DNA of 64,000 nt from UBA2450 sp045226015 (GCA_045226015.1 JBGVBY010000008.1:75129-139128); one strand, 5' to 3'; numbered from the stretch's first letter, positions 43,731 through 53,431 are shown. The notes: generated by a model not told the origin, from the sequence alone. A program made the numbers and translations.

Positions 43731-46214
43731 ATGAACAAACTTTTTTCAAAAATTGCCACTCTTAGCGTTGGTCTAGCAATGGCAATTGGTGTTGGAGTTG
43801 CCGTTGGAAGTAAAAACAAAAATGTTTCATCAGCAATTGCTGACGGAGAAGTAACTGTTACAAAAACTGTTGCCGAACTTGCTTCTTCGCTCAGTTGGAA
43901 TAGTGGTACGCAATATAAAAAGTGGAATTTAGATTCTGTTGTTGTTGTTGAAAACCATGGGGAAAATGGTGCTAACTCAGGAAAGTATTATTCTACTTCT
44001 CCTGGCACATGGAGATGTTATACTTCTGATACTATTACTATTTCAACTTCAATGGATTATACCATTGATTCTATTACATTAACACTCAATGGAGGATCAA
44101 TTAGCGGAGTAACTTCTGGAACACCATTTGATGTTAATTCAAGTTCGTGGACATGTAGTGCGTTAAGTGAAACCGTAAAGATTTCTGCATTCTCTGTTAC
44201 GTATCATGCTGGTGGAAGTGGTGGTGATGAACCAGTTTCATCATCAGGTCAAATTAATTTTGGTAGTGCTTCTGGCTCTTTAAATGTTAACTCTGCTAGT
44301 GTTTCTGGTGATGACGATAACAACATCACATGGAACGTTACCACAGAAGGAACAACTTCATTCACACCTAATGCTGCTTATGCTCAAATTGGATCTGGTA
44401 GTAAACCAGCAAGCTCAATCACTTTCACAGCCTCATTAGGAGGAGAAAGAAAAATTACTGATTTCTCTGCAAAATTTGGAGGATTCAATGGAACGGCTGG
44501 ATCTGTTGCTCTTAAGGTTGGATCCGCTACCGTTGGATCTGGCTCATTGAGTGGAACAAGCGATGTTACTATAAATGCATCAGATAAAACTCAGGTTGGC
44601 TCTTCATTAACAGTTACAGTTACAAATATTTCAAAAGGTGTAAAGGCATATTATATTTCTTACACAATGGAGTCTTCTACGACAGAGAAACTAGTTATTA
44701 AACTCAATCAATCTCAAACTGCTCCGTTTGAAATCACCTATGACTCTACAGCATACATGTTTTATGCATATGATAGTGAAGGTGTCGTTAATGCGGATTG
44801 GACAGTCGGAGATTCAACAATTTTAAGTGTTACAAAAAACGCTAATAACGTTGCCCTTGTTTCTACATTAAAAGCAGGAGAAACAACACTTACCGCATCA
44901 GCTGAGGGGTATACAAGTAGTACTGTTTCGGTTACCGTTTTAGCCGGTACTGTCACCTCATTATCTATTTCTGGCTCTATGAGCAAAACAGAGTATTATG
45001 CTGGAACTAATTGGAGTTATGATGGATTTACTGTGACTGCAACTTATTCAACCGGTTATCAAGAAATTGTAACAAGCAAAGCTACATGGACATATAACCC
45101 GGCATCTCCTGAATTAAATGTTAATAGTGTTGTTGCTACCGCATCGTTTGGTGGACAATCTGTTAGTAGTGGTGCTCAATCTGTAACAGTTACTAGAGCA
45201 AATCCAATTCAACTTTTATATACATTAAGCGATAGTTCTGCTGTTGATGTGTATGGATATTATGTTGGTTTTGCAGATGGAACAGGTCCTATTATTATGG
45301 ATGGTGAATATGGTATCGTTTGTTATGACAAATCTGCTGATGTTTCTGGTTATACAGAGGGAGAAACCGTTCTTCATGTAACTGGTAGTATGGCAACATA
45401 TAAAGGATTACGTCAAGTCGGTTCGCCTTCACTTTCTATCGCTAGTGGAACTTATGATGAACCAGATACGCCTGTTGTGTATTCTACTAAAGGCGGAGAG
45501 ACTGTTGAATACGCTTCTAGATTAACTACAGTTACAGGTGTTGCCACTTGTACTGTAAATGATTTCAGTGGAGAGGCTGGTGCTAAAGATATCACTATGA
45601 GTTTTGATCTTGGTGGTGGCAAATCTGTTCAAGTGTTCTACAAGAAAGCTGCTCAAGAAGCAGATACAGCTTCATACGCTACAATGAAAGCAAAAGTTGC
45701 TGCATCAGAATCTGTTACAGTTAAAGGTTTCACTGGCTGGTATAATGGATTCCAAGTTCAAATGAACGCGGTTGTTGAAGAGCAAGAAGATTATACAGCG
45801 GAACAATTTGCCCAAGACTTACTTGATCAAACACACGACTTATGTGCTGCATATGTTGATGGCGAATCTGATTACAATTCTTACAAATCTCAATTAACTG
45901 CTATTTGGTCCAATCTTGCAAGTGCGGATAAATATCCTTCACTTCCAGGTGATCAAAAAACCATCTTAGCAGAAGCTGAAAGAGATGAATCTGGTACAGT
46001 TGTTGAACAAGCAATGGCGAGATACGATTTCTTAACTGGAAAATACGAACTCAATAACTTCATTAATGGACGTACACCAATGTCTATTCTTAGAGTTCAT
46101 AATGAAGTAGCAACTGATAATAACAACGTTATGATTGTTATAATTGCTATCTCCATTACAAGTATTCTTGCAACAAGCATTCTCTTAGCAATCAAAAAGA
46201 GAAAACATAACTAA
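43731..46214 (+). CDS. Large exported, tail-anchored surface protein with Ig-like and OB-like domains
   Basis: I start at 43731 (MNKLFSKIATLSVGLAMAIG), a good signal peptide preceded by AAAGGAAAG; an upstream in-frame ATG would add 24 charged residues. The 827-residue protein carries two beta-sandwich modules of related type (the second with WNVTTEGTTSF and FSAKFGGFNG), BIG2/BIG3-like Ig domains (about 335-490), a segment resembling an OB fold (VDVYGYYVGFADGTGPIIM, then LHVTGSMATYKGL) and a C-terminal helical stretch (AEQFAQDLLDQTHDLCAAYV) related to that of the 761-residue neighbour. It ends NNNVMIVIIAISITSILATS and a KKRKHN tail. The function is unknown; adhesion or substrate binding is likely. 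Confidence 0.8.
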   Translation: MNKLFSKIATLSVGLAMAIGVGVAVGSKNKNVSSAIADGEVTVTKTVAELASSLSWNSGTQYKKWNLDSVVVVENHGENGANSGKYYSTSPGTWRCYTSDTITISTSMDYTIDSITLTLNGGSISGVTSGTPFDVNSSSWTCSALSETVKISAFSVTYHAGGSGGDEPVSSSGQINFGSASGSLNVNSASVSGDDDNNITWNVTTEGTTSFTPNAAYAQIGSGSKPASSITFTASLGGERKITDFSAKFGGFNGTAGSVALKVGSATVGSGSLSGTSDVTINASDKTQVGSSLTVTVTNISKGVKAYYISYTMESSTTEKLVIKLNQSQTAPFEITYDSTAYMFYAYDSEGVVNADWTVGDSTILSVTKNANNVALVSTLKAGETTLTASAEGYTSSTVSVTVLAGTVTSLSISGSMSKTEYYAGTNWSYDGFTVTATYSTGYQEIVTSKATWTYNPASPELNVNSVVATASFGGQSVSSGAQSVTVTRANPIQLLYTLSDSSAVDVYGYYVGFADGTGPIIMDGEYGIVCYDKSADVSGYTEGETVLHVTGSMATYKGLRQVGSPSLSIASGTYDEPDTPVVYSTKGGETVEYASRLTTVTGVATCTVNDFSGEAGAKDITMSFDLGGGKSVQVFYKKAAQEADTASYATMKAKVAASESVTVKGFTGWYNGFQVQMNAVVEEQEDYTAEQFAQDLLDQTHDLCAAYVDGESDYNSYKSQLTAIWSNLASADKYPSLPGDQKTILAEAERDESGTVVEQAMARYDFLTGKYELNNFINGRTPMSILRVHNEVATDNNNVMIVIIAISITSILATSILLAIKKRKHN

Positions 46215-46240
46215 TTACAATTCTTAATTAGATATACTTA

Positions 46241-46272
46241 ATAGAAGCGGATTTCCGCTTCTATTTTGTTTT
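46241..46272 (+). terminator. Terminator
   Basis: Ten-bp perfect stem ATAGAAGCGG / CCGCTTCTAT with loop ATTT, then TTTGTTTT. Confidence 0.9.
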
Positions 46273-46384
46273 ATCTTTATAAGGGAAATATATTCTTTTT
46301 TCCCATTAAGATAGATTTAGTATTGTAATGCATTAAATAGTGATTTAATATTTGTTTGTTGCTAAATATAAAGGACATAAAATC

Positions 46385-47815
46385 ATGGAAAAGAAATTAG
46401 GTATTCTTCTTTCTGTATCTTCTCTTCCTGGAAATCATGGAATAGGAGATTTTGGAGAAAGTTGTTTTAAATTTATTGACTGGTTAAGTGAAAATCATTA
46501 CGACTATTGGCAAGTTCTTCCTCTTAACCCATTAGGGCCAGGATATTCACCATATATGTCTACTTGTTCTAATGCTTTAGAGTATAGATATATATCATTA
46601 GATTTATTAACCAAGATGAAACTTCTTCCAAAAGTGGAAGCTCATAATAAAGATTGCACTAAAGTTGACTTCTATGACGTTGGAGAATTTAAAAAGAAGC
46701 ATTTATACGCTGCATATAAGAAATTCGTTAAGAAACATAACGAATCATTACATAAATTTAAGACATTAAATCCATGGGTGAATCCATATGCAACTTTTGA
46801 AGTATTTAAATGGCATAACGACAACAAAACATGGAATGAATGGGCTCCTGAATATTTAGACTATTTCAAATATCATAAAAATCCACCTAGACATCTTAAA
46901 GATGAAATCGATTTTGTGGTATTTCTTCAATTCATTGCCTTAAAACAATGGAAGAAAGTATTAAGATACGCTCATAAGAAGAATATCCAAGTTATTTGTG
47001 ATATGCCCTTCTACGTTGGTTTTGATGGAGTAGAATGTTGGCTTAATAGAGATCAGTTCTCTATTGGAAGCGACAACAAACTATTCGAAGTTGGTGGAGT
47101 AGGACCAGATGCCTTTAGTGATGTTGGTCAATTATGGGGAACTCCTATTTATAACTTTGAAAGAATGAAACAAGATGATTATTCTTTACTTGTTAATAGA
47201 GTGGGATATCTTGCTAATTTATGTGATTATTTACGTATTGATCACTTTAGAGCGTTCGATACATATTATGTCATTCCAGCAGGAGAAGAAACCGCTCGTA
47301 ATGGAGTGTGGAAAATCGGCCCTAGAGAAGACTTTTTCAATAAGTTATATCAAAGATATCCAAACATTAATTTAATCGCTGAGGACCTAGGAGATTTACG
47401 TCCAGAGGTATTAGAACTTAGAGATCAATTCAATCTTCCTGGAATGTTCATTTGTGAATTCACAATCTTTGATTTAACAAATGAATCTACACCTCGTCAA
47501 CTCGTCTATCCAGGAACACACGATAACGAGACATTATATGGTTGGTTCCTTAACTTAAATGATGAGCAAAAATGGTTCATTGCTAATAGATTAAAAGTTA
47601 ACAACGATGAAGAACTATATGAATCGATTGTTAAATACATTTATCAAATTCCTTCACTTATGACTATCTTCCAACTTCAAGATGTCCTTAAACTCGATAA
47701 CAGTGGACGTATGAATTGGCCAGGAACAGTGGGAGATCCTAACTGGACTTGGAAATTAAAAGATTTCTCATTTGTAAATGAAGTCAAATATCCTAAACCA
47801 GAATGGTTAAAGTAA
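46385..47815 (+). CDS. malQ: 4-alpha-glucanotransferase (amylomaltase, GH77)
   Basis: A cytoplasmic enzyme that disproportionates imported maltodextrins, making longer chains for glycogen phosphorylase and freeing glucose. I start at 46385 (MEKKLGILLSVSSLPGNHGI), the family's usual beginning, with AAAGGA upstream; the longer frame adds 11 unmatched residues. The protein has 476 residues. GH77 signatures are WQVLPLNPLGPGYSPYMS, the nucleophile Asp286 in LRIDHFRAFD, the acid Glu333 in LIAEDLGD and Asp380 in GTHDNETLYGW. It is a single gene between terminators, but it fits the importer, glgB and glgP functionally. Confidence 0.96.
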   Translation: MEKKLGILLSVSSLPGNHGIGDFGESCFKFIDWLSENHYDYWQVLPLNPLGPGYSPYMSTCSNALEYRYISLDLLTKMKLLPKVEAHNKDCTKVDFYDVGEFKKKHLYAAYKKFVKKHNESLHKFKTLNPWVNPYATFEVFKWHNDNKTWNEWAPEYLDYFKYHKNPPRHLKDEIDFVVFLQFIALKQWKKVLRYAHKKNIQVICDMPFYVGFDGVECWLNRDQFSIGSDNKLFEVGGVGPDAFSDVGQLWGTPIYNFERMKQDDYSLLVNRVGYLANLCDYLRIDHFRAFDTYYVIPAGEETARNGVWKIGPREDFFNKLYQRYPNINLIAEDLGDLRPEVLELRDQFNLPGMFICEFTIFDLTNESTPRQLVYPGTHDNETLYGWFLNLNDEQKWFIANRLKVNNDEELYESIVKYIYQIPSLMTIFQLQDVLKLDNSGRMNWPGTVGDPNWTWKLKDFSFVNEVKYPKPEWLK

Positions 47816-47816
47816 G

Positions 47817-47844
47817 ACGAGCAACCGCTCGTTTTTCTTTTTTT
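47817..47844 (+). terminator. Terminator after malQ
   Basis: Stem ACGAGC / GCTCGT with loop AACC, then TTTTCTTTTTTT. Confidence 0.85.
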
Positions 47845-47863
47845 ATACATTTAACTATAATTA

Positions 47864-47905
47864 TTCGTACGGTTTATTGTAATCAATCGTGCGATTTGCT
47901 ATGAT
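47864..47905 (+). promoter_or_regulatory. Promoter and tandem operator of the Phd-PIN pair
   Basis: TTGTAA (47877-47882) and TATGAT (47900-47905) with a 17-base spacer. Two near-identical elements, ATTCGTACGGTTT (47864) and AATCGTGCGATTT (47885), are spaced exactly 21 bases, two helical turns, one upstream of the -35 and one in the spacer. Likely antitoxin binding sites. Confidence 0.6.
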
Positions 47906-47923
47906 TTAAATGGAGGTGTTGAT

Positions 47924-48130
47924 ATGTGCACTATAACTGCTACTGAATTAAAAGAAAATTTTGGCAAATATATGGCTCTTGGTCAAAACGAAAGAATTGA
48001 AGTGACTTTGAGAGGGAAACATATTTTTACAATTGTTCCTCAAAAAGAGCAATTAGTTCAAGAGATGAATTCACTATTTGGAATATTACCTAAAGAGGCT
48101 TATTACGATGAAGACATCGATAGAGAATAA
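47924..48130 (+). CDS. Phd/YefM-family antitoxin
   Basis: A 68-residue antitoxin with the Phd/YefM N-terminal DNA-binding pattern ITATELKENFGKYMALGQN, followed by an EVTLRGKHIFTIVP strand pair. The C-terminal 25 residues are acidic and probably cover the toxin's active site. GGAGGTG Shine-Dalgarno; the last 23 bases overlap the start of the PIN toxin gene. Confidence 0.88.
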   Translation: MCTITATELKENFGKYMALGQNERIEVTLRGKHIFTIVPQKEQLVQEMNSLFGILPKEAYYDEDIDRE

Positions 48131-48557
48131 TGCATGCTTGTTTGACACCAATGTTATTATTGATGCTTTTTCTAACAGAAGTGGTGATTCAAAGTATTCT
48201 CAATATTTAATGTCTTTGGCTGCATCCGGAAGAGTCCATGCTTGTCTTTGTTCTACTCAAATTACTGATATATACTATGTTTTACGCAAATATATGTCCG
48301 ATGAAGAGAGAAGAAGAGCGATTAGAATTCTATTAGATGCGTTTAGAATTCTTCCTCTTTTAGGAAGCGATTTAAGTTATTGCTTAAAAGCCGAGATTGC
48401 TGATTATGAGGATGCAATCTTAGATGAAGTCGCTAAAGTAAATTGTGTTAGAACAATTGTTACTAATAATAAAATAGATTTTTGTAAATCAAAGAATGTT
48501 ATTGTATCACCTAAAGAGTTGTGTCAACTTTTATCGATTGATGTCGGAATAGAATAG
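48108..48557 (+). CDS. PIN-domain ribonuclease toxin, VapC type
   Basis: A 149-residue PIN nuclease that would cut RNA (often tRNA) when freed from its antitoxin. I start at the ATG at 48108, inside the antitoxin gene, with AGAGG upstream, because the PIN fold begins with CLFDTNVIIDAF (Asp13). The other metal-binding acidic positions are visible in DYEDAILDE (Asp99, Asp102) and TNNKIDF (Asp124). Its partner is a Phd-type rather than an AbrB/VapB-type protein, a known but less usual combination. It is followed by its own terminator. Confidence 0.88.
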   Translation: MKTSIENNACLFDTNVIIDAFSNRSGDSKYSQYLMSLAASGRVHACLCSTQITDIYYVLRKYMSDEERRRAIRILLDAFRILPLLGSDLSYCLKAEIADYEDAILDEVAKVNCVRTIVTNNKIDFCKSKNVIVSPKELCQLLSIDVGIE

Positions 48558-48573
48558 TTATCAAATAAGAATA

Positions 48574-48601
48574 AATAGTCATACAATTGACTATTATTTT
48601 T
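48574..48601 (+). terminator. Terminator after the PIN toxin
   Basis: Stem AATAGTCA / TGACTATT with a six-base loop, then ATTTTTAT. Confidence 0.75.
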
Positions 48602-48621
48602 ATATTTACATTCAATTTTTA

Positions 48622-48650
48622 TTCACACATTTCTAACCATTATTTATAAT
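48622..48650 (+). promoter_or_regulatory. Promoter for leaderless glgB
   Basis: TTCACA (48622-48627), 17 bases, perfect TATAAT (48645-48650), six bases, then the glgB ATG. No Shine-Dalgarno. Confidence 0.72.
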
Positions 48651-48656
48651 AATGTT

Positions 48657-50516
48657 ATGGCGTTTGGATTACTTTATGATTATTTAATGGGCCAAAGTAT
48701 TGATGCATTCAATTATTTTGGTGCCCACTTTGAGTCGAGGGATGACGTTAAAGGCGTAGTTTTTAGACTATACGCCCCAATGGCTAGTGATGTCTCTATT
48801 ATTGGAGATTTCAATGGCTGGAACGTCTACACTCACAAAATGAACAAAGTCGATGATTGTGGAGTATGGGAACTCTTTGTTCCAGGACTTAACAATTATC
48901 AATCCTACAAATATCACTTCAAAAATGCGAAAGGAGCGTATGTAGATAAAATTGACCCATATGCGTTTTTTAGTGAAGTTGCTCCAGGAACTTGTTCGCG
49001 TTTATTCGACATTAATAACTTCATGTGGCATGATGATTCTTTCTTAAAAGAGAGAACCAGAAACTTTGACAAACCAATGTCAATTTATGAAATGCACGCG
49101 GGAAGTTGGCTTAAAAACAATGAAGGCAGATTCTCTTCTTATGAAGAGTTAGCGGATCAACTCATTCCTTATATTCAAGGCATGGGTTACACTCACGTAG
49201 AATTTATGCCGATTATGATGCACCCATTCTTAGGAAGTTGGGGATATCAAGCAACAGGATTCTATTGTGTTGATCCTAGATACGGCAACCCACATCAACT
49301 CATGTCTTTAATTGACCGCTTACATCAAGCGGGTATCGGAGTGATTATTGATTTTGCTCCTGTTCACTTTGCTAACGATGAATGGGCGTTAAAAGATTAT
49401 GATGGCACTCACTTATTTGAATATTCTAATGAATATCGTGTTTCTCCTTGGGGAAGCTTACAATTCGATTTAGGAAAAGATCCTGTTAGATCCTTCTTAA
49501 TGAGTGCGATTAACTTCTACGTTGATAAGTTCCACGCTGATGGAATAAGAATTGATGCGGTTAGCAACATCATCTTCTATAATGGGGATAAACGTAACGG
49601 CACAAATGATGGAGCGATTGAATTCATCAAACGTTTAAATGGTAAAATGCATATCGCTCATGATTCAGTGATGATGATCGCTGAAGATAGTAGTGATTAT
49701 CCAGGAGTCACTAAAGATACATCCTGTGGCTTAGGTTTCGATTATAAATGGGACTTAGGTTGGATGAATGATACTTTAAAGTATTATGCTTTAGACCCTG
49801 TATATAAGAAATACGACCATAATAAACTCACATTCTCTATGGCCTATTTCTATAGTGATAATTTCTTGTTACCTTTCTCTCATGATGAAGTAGTCCACGG
49901 CAAAGGTACATTATTAAATAAGATGTGGGGAGATTATTATCAAAAATTCGCTCTCCTTAGAAATCTTATTACTTATCAATTTGCTCACCCAGGAAAGAAA
50001 CTTAACTTCATGGGTAATGAATTCGGTTCATTCGACGAATGGAACGAAAATAAGTCATTACCATGGAATTTAAAGCAATATCCTGCTCATGACTCTATTA
50101 GTAGACTTTATCACGATTTAAACCTCATTTATCGCGCGCATAAAGCGATGTACTTTGAGGAACATAATCCTGCAGTATTTAAGTGGTTAATCGTTGATAA
50201 TAGCACTGATAGTGTTTTCGCCTTTACTCGTAGAGTAGAAGGAGAAACTTTAATCTTTGTCTTTAATATGACTCCTAACTTCTATAGTGGATTTGGTATC
50301 CCAGTAGAAAAAGAAGGACAATATGAAGAAATCTTTAACTCTGATAAAGACATTTATGGTGGAGATAACCAATATAACGGAGCAACTTTAGGTAGCTACG
50401 CTGGATATATCACCATTAAACTTGCTTCTTTTGGAGCAATGATCTTTAAGTTAAAAGAAGAACCAAAGGTTGAGGAATCTGTTAAGGAAAAGAAAACAAG
50501 ATCAACTAAAAAATAA
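48657..50516 (+). CDS. glgB: 1,4-alpha-glucan branching enzyme
   Basis: Introduces alpha-1,6 branches into glycogen-type glucan in the cytoplasm. It has 619 residues: an N-terminal CBM48 domain (FRLYAPMASDVSIIGDFNGW), then the GH13 barrel. Branching-enzyme signatures are YEMHAGSW, WGYQATGFYCVDPRYG, catalytic Asp300 (GIRIDAVSN), Glu343 (MIAEDSSDYP) and Asp410 (FSHDEVVHGKG). The C-terminus has an added Lys/Glu-rich tail of about 20 residues. No glgC or glgA is in the window, so primary synthesis is elsewhere or the enzyme remodels imported glucan. The start appears leaderless. glgP follows 18 bases later. Confidence 0.95.
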   Translation: MAFGLLYDYLMGQSIDAFNYFGAHFESRDDVKGVVFRLYAPMASDVSIIGDFNGWNVYTHKMNKVDDCGVWELFVPGLNNYQSYKYHFKNAKGAYVDKIDPYAFFSEVAPGTCSRLFDINNFMWHDDSFLKERTRNFDKPMSIYEMHAGSWLKNNEGRFSSYEELADQLIPYIQGMGYTHVEFMPIMMHPFLGSWGYQATGFYCVDPRYGNPHQLMSLIDRLHQAGIGVIIDFAPVHFANDEWALKDYDGTHLFEYSNEYRVSPWGSLQFDLGKDPVRSFLMSAINFYVDKFHADGIRIDAVSNIIFYNGDKRNGTNDGAIEFIKRLNGKMHIAHDSVMMIAEDSSDYPGVTKDTSCGLGFDYKWDLGWMNDTLKYYALDPVYKKYDHNKLTFSMAYFYSDNFLLPFSHDEVVHGKGTLLNKMWGDYYQKFALLRNLITYQFAHPGKKLNFMGNEFGSFDEWNENKSLPWNLKQYPAHDSISRLYHDLNLIYRAHKAMYFEEHNPAVFKWLIVDNSTDSVFAFTRRVEGETLIFVFNMTPNFYSGFGIPVEKEGQYEEIFNSDKDIYGGDNQYNGATLGSYAGYITIKLASFGAMIFKLKEEPKVEESVKEKKTRSTKK

Positions 50517-50534
50517 TTAAGAGGTATTTATCTT

Positions 50535-52937
50535 ATGTTTGCATCAAAAAATGAATTTAAGAAAGAGTTCCAAGCTCGTTTACTTCAAAGATATGGAGTA
50601 AGTGTCCCTGAAAGCTGTCCTAATGAACAATACACAATCTTAGGAGAAATGATTAGAGACTACGCGAACGTTGACTGGAGCAAAACCCACTTAGAATCTA
50701 CACAAGGAAAAAGAACACTCGTTTATTTTTCCATGGAATTCTTAATTGGACGTTTACTCAATAACAACATTCAAAATCTTGGAATTTATAAAGTTATTAA
50801 AGAAGGATTAGATGATTTAGGTATTGATATCAATACCTTGGAAAACGAAGAAAGCGACGCTGGACTTGGTAACGGAGGTCTTGGTCGACTTGCTGCGTGT
50901 TTCCTCGATTCTATTGCTTCTTTAGGTTATATCGGACACGGTAACTGTATTCGTTATGAATATGGTTTCTTCCGTCAAAAAATTGCTGAAGGAAAACAAA
51001 AAGAACTTCCAGATCAGTGGTTAACAAACGGTAACGTTTGGGAAGTTAGAAGAGCAAAATACGCGGTAGAAGTTAAATTCTATGGACATCCTGAAAGCTA
51101 TCAAAAGAAAGATGGAAGTTTTGGTATTAGAACCGCTGACGCTTTAATTGTTAGAGCCGTCCCATATGATATGCCAGTTATTGGTTATCGTAACAATGTT
51201 ACTAATACATTAAGACTTTGGAACGCTGAACCAAGTAGTAAACCACTTCCTAAATCAGTCTCTTTCCAAGAATACTGTATTGCTTTAGAAGAATTATGCC
51301 ACGGTTTATATCCTGATGATTCTACAGAAGCAGGACGTATCTTAAGACTTAGACAACAATATTTCTTAGTGTCTAGTGGATTGCAAAGTGCTCTTAACAG
51401 TTACTATAGACATCATGGAACCCTTGTTGGTATCCATAAAGACTATGTCTTCCAACTCAATGACACCCACCCAATCTTAGCAATTCCAGAAATGATGAGA
51501 ATCATGCTTGATGAATATGATATGGAATGGGAAGATGCTTGGAAAGAAGTCACTCAATGTATGGCGTATACCAACCATACAGTCATGGTTGAGGCTCTAG
51601 AAAAATGGCCAATTAATTACGTTCAACACTTAATTCCACGTTGCTTCATGATTATTGAAGAAATCAACCGTAGATTTAATATTGAAATGATTAATAATGG
51701 TGTTTCTGAATGGGAAAGACATGCGATGAACATTATTAAAGATGGACAAATCCATATGACTAACTTAGCGATTTATACCGCTTTCTCAGTTAATGGAGTT
51801 GCTGCTTTACATACAGAAATTCTTAAGAGTATTACCTTTAAAGAATTCTATAAATACATGCCAGAAAAATTTAATAACAAGACCAACGGTGTCACTCATC
51901 GTAGATGGTTATTAAATTCTAACCCAAGACTTGCTGATCTTATTACTTCTAAGATTGGTGACGCTTGGATTAGTGATATGGATAAAATCAAAGCCTTTGA
52001 TAAGTTTGCTAACGATGACAAGGTCTTAAAAGAACTTCAAGACATCAAACTTGAAAACAAAAAGAAACTTGCTAAATACGTTAAAGAGCATAACGGCATT
52101 GATATTGACGTTAATTCTATTTTTGACGTTCAAATCAAGCGTTTACACGCCTATAAACGTCAATTGATGAATGTCTTCCACATTATTTACTTATATCAAA
52201 GAATGAAGGAAGATCCATCATTTAGAATTTTCCCACATACATATTTCTTTGGTGCGAAAGCCGCCCCAAGCTATACATACGCGAAAAAGATTATCGAATT
52301 AATCTTAGCGGTTGCTGAAGTTGTTAATAATGACCCAGAAGTATCTAAATACTTAAAAGTTGTCTTTATTGAAAACTATGGTGTTTCTTTAGCAGAACTC
52401 ATCATACCTGCTGCAGATATTTCTGAACAAATCTCTACTGCTGGTAAAGAAGCTAGTGGAACTTCAAATATGAAATTCATGATGAATGGTGCTGTCACCT
52501 TAGGAACATTAGATGGAGCGAATATTGAAATCGCTAATCTCGCTGGAGAAGAAAACGAAATTATCTTTGGTTTAAAAGATGATGAAGTTGAAGAATACTA
52601 TCGTAATGGTACATATTCTCCTTGGGATATGTATAACAGCGATGGACGTATTAAAGCCATCATGGATTCCTTATTTGATGGAGAATGGACAAATTATCGT
52701 AAAGATAAATTTAGAATGATCTTTGATGAAATCTTTAACGGTAATGACCAATACTTTATCTTAAAGGACTTACCAAGTTATATCGACGCTCAAGAAAGAG
52801 CAGCTCTTGCTTATCAAGATAAGAAGAAATGGGCACAAATGTGCTTACACAATATCGCTAATAGTGGATTCTTCTCTAGTGATAGAACTATTAAAGAATA
52901 CGTTAGAGATATTTGGAAATTGGAGAAGATTGCATAA
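50535..52937 (+). CDS. glgP: Glycogen/maltodextrin phosphorylase
   Basis: Removes glucose-1-phosphate from the ends of alpha-1,4-glucans using pyridoxal phosphate. At 800 residues it is full length. Visible are NGGLGRLAACFLDSIASLGY, the FFRQKI segment, QLNDTHPILAIPEMMRI, RLHAYKRQ and the cofactor site EASGTSNMKFMMNGAVTLG (Lys647), followed by GTLDGANIEI. It is in one operon with glgB, and the dUTPase gene begins two bases after its stop. With MalQ it completes a pathway from maltodextrin to glucose-1-phosphate. AAGAGGT Shine-Dalgarno. Confidence 0.96.
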   Translation: MFASKNEFKKEFQARLLQRYGVSVPESCPNEQYTILGEMIRDYANVDWSKTHLESTQGKRTLVYFSMEFLIGRLLNNNIQNLGIYKVIKEGLDDLGIDINTLENEESDAGLGNGGLGRLAACFLDSIASLGYIGHGNCIRYEYGFFRQKIAEGKQKELPDQWLTNGNVWEVRRAKYAVEVKFYGHPESYQKKDGSFGIRTADALIVRAVPYDMPVIGYRNNVTNTLRLWNAEPSSKPLPKSVSFQEYCIALEELCHGLYPDDSTEAGRILRLRQQYFLVSSGLQSALNSYYRHHGTLVGIHKDYVFQLNDTHPILAIPEMMRIMLDEYDMEWEDAWKEVTQCMAYTNHTVMVEALEKWPINYVQHLIPRCFMIIEEINRRFNIEMINNGVSEWERHAMNIIKDGQIHMTNLAIYTAFSVNGVAALHTEILKSITFKEFYKYMPEKFNNKTNGVTHRRWLLNSNPRLADLITSKIGDAWISDMDKIKAFDKFANDDKVLKELQDIKLENKKKLAKYVKEHNGIDIDVNSIFDVQIKRLHAYKRQLMNVFHIIYLYQRMKEDPSFRIFPHTYFFGAKAAPSYTYAKKIIELILAVAEVVNNDPEVSKYLKVVFIENYGVSLAELIIPAADISEQISTAGKEASGTSNMKFMMNGAVTLGTLDGANIEIANLAGEENEIIFGLKDDEVEEYYRNGTYSPWDMYNSDGRIKAIMDSLFDGEWTNYRKDKFRMIFDEIFNGNDQYFILKDLPSYIDAQERAALAYQDKKKWAQMCLHNIANSGFFSSDRTIKEYVRDIWKLEKIA

Positions 52938-52939
52938 TT

Positions 52940-53431
52940 ATGCTTTGTGATCTAACCGACTTATATCTTAAGCAAAAAGAGTTAGATGAAGAAATCGCCG
53001 TGAATCACGGCGTTTCTTATTCATCTACGAATAATAAACGTACCCTTGCTTTACTTGTTGAGCTTGGGGAATTTGCTAACACGACACGTACTTTTAAATA
53101 TTGGTCTAATAAAGGACCAGAATCTAAAGAAAGAGTGTTAGATGAGTTCGCGGATGGTTTACATTTTCTTTTGTCTTTAGGAATTGCTAATGATGTTGCT
53201 ACTAATATTATCGAAATAGAAGACGATAAAGACACTCTAACGGACAATTTATTAAAGACTTATGAATTAACCTCTATTTTCTATAAAGAGCCTTCTAAAG
53301 CTAATTATGAAAAGATGTTCTCTTCATATTTAAAAGCTTTATTTAAACTAGGCTATTCATGGTCTGAAGCTAAGGATGCTTACTATCTAAAGTTAAAAGA
53401 AAACCACGTTAGACAAGAAACTAATTATTAA
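52940..53431 (+). CDS. Dimeric dUTPase (DUTPase-2/MazG-like)
   Basis: Hydrolyses dUTP to dUMP, keeping uracil out of DNA and supplying dTMP synthesis. An all-helical protein of 163 residues starting at 52940 (MLCDLTDLYL); the longer frame begins inside glgP. Family patterns are ALLVELGEFANTTRTFKYW, with the metal-binding ExxE-type helix, and EFADGLHFLLSLG, with the second acidic pair. The C-terminal helix has YYLKLKENHVRQ. GGAGAAG upstream and a two-base gap to glgP place it in the glycogen operon, though there is no metabolic link. Confidence 0.88.
   Translation: MLCDLTDLYLKQKELDEEIAVNHGVSYSSTNNKRTLALLVELGEFANTTRTFKYWSNKGPESKERVLDEFADGLHFLLSLGIANDVATNIIEIEDDKDTLTDNLLKTYELTSIFYKEPSKANYEKMFSSYLKALFKLGYSWSEAKDAYYLKLKENHVRQETNY

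Noticed and set aside
39053..48601. Integrated mobile element or prophage around the two toxin-antitoxin pairs
   Set aside because: No integrase, transposase, phage genes, target-site duplications or attachment repeats are seen; only the toxin-antitoxin genes themselves.
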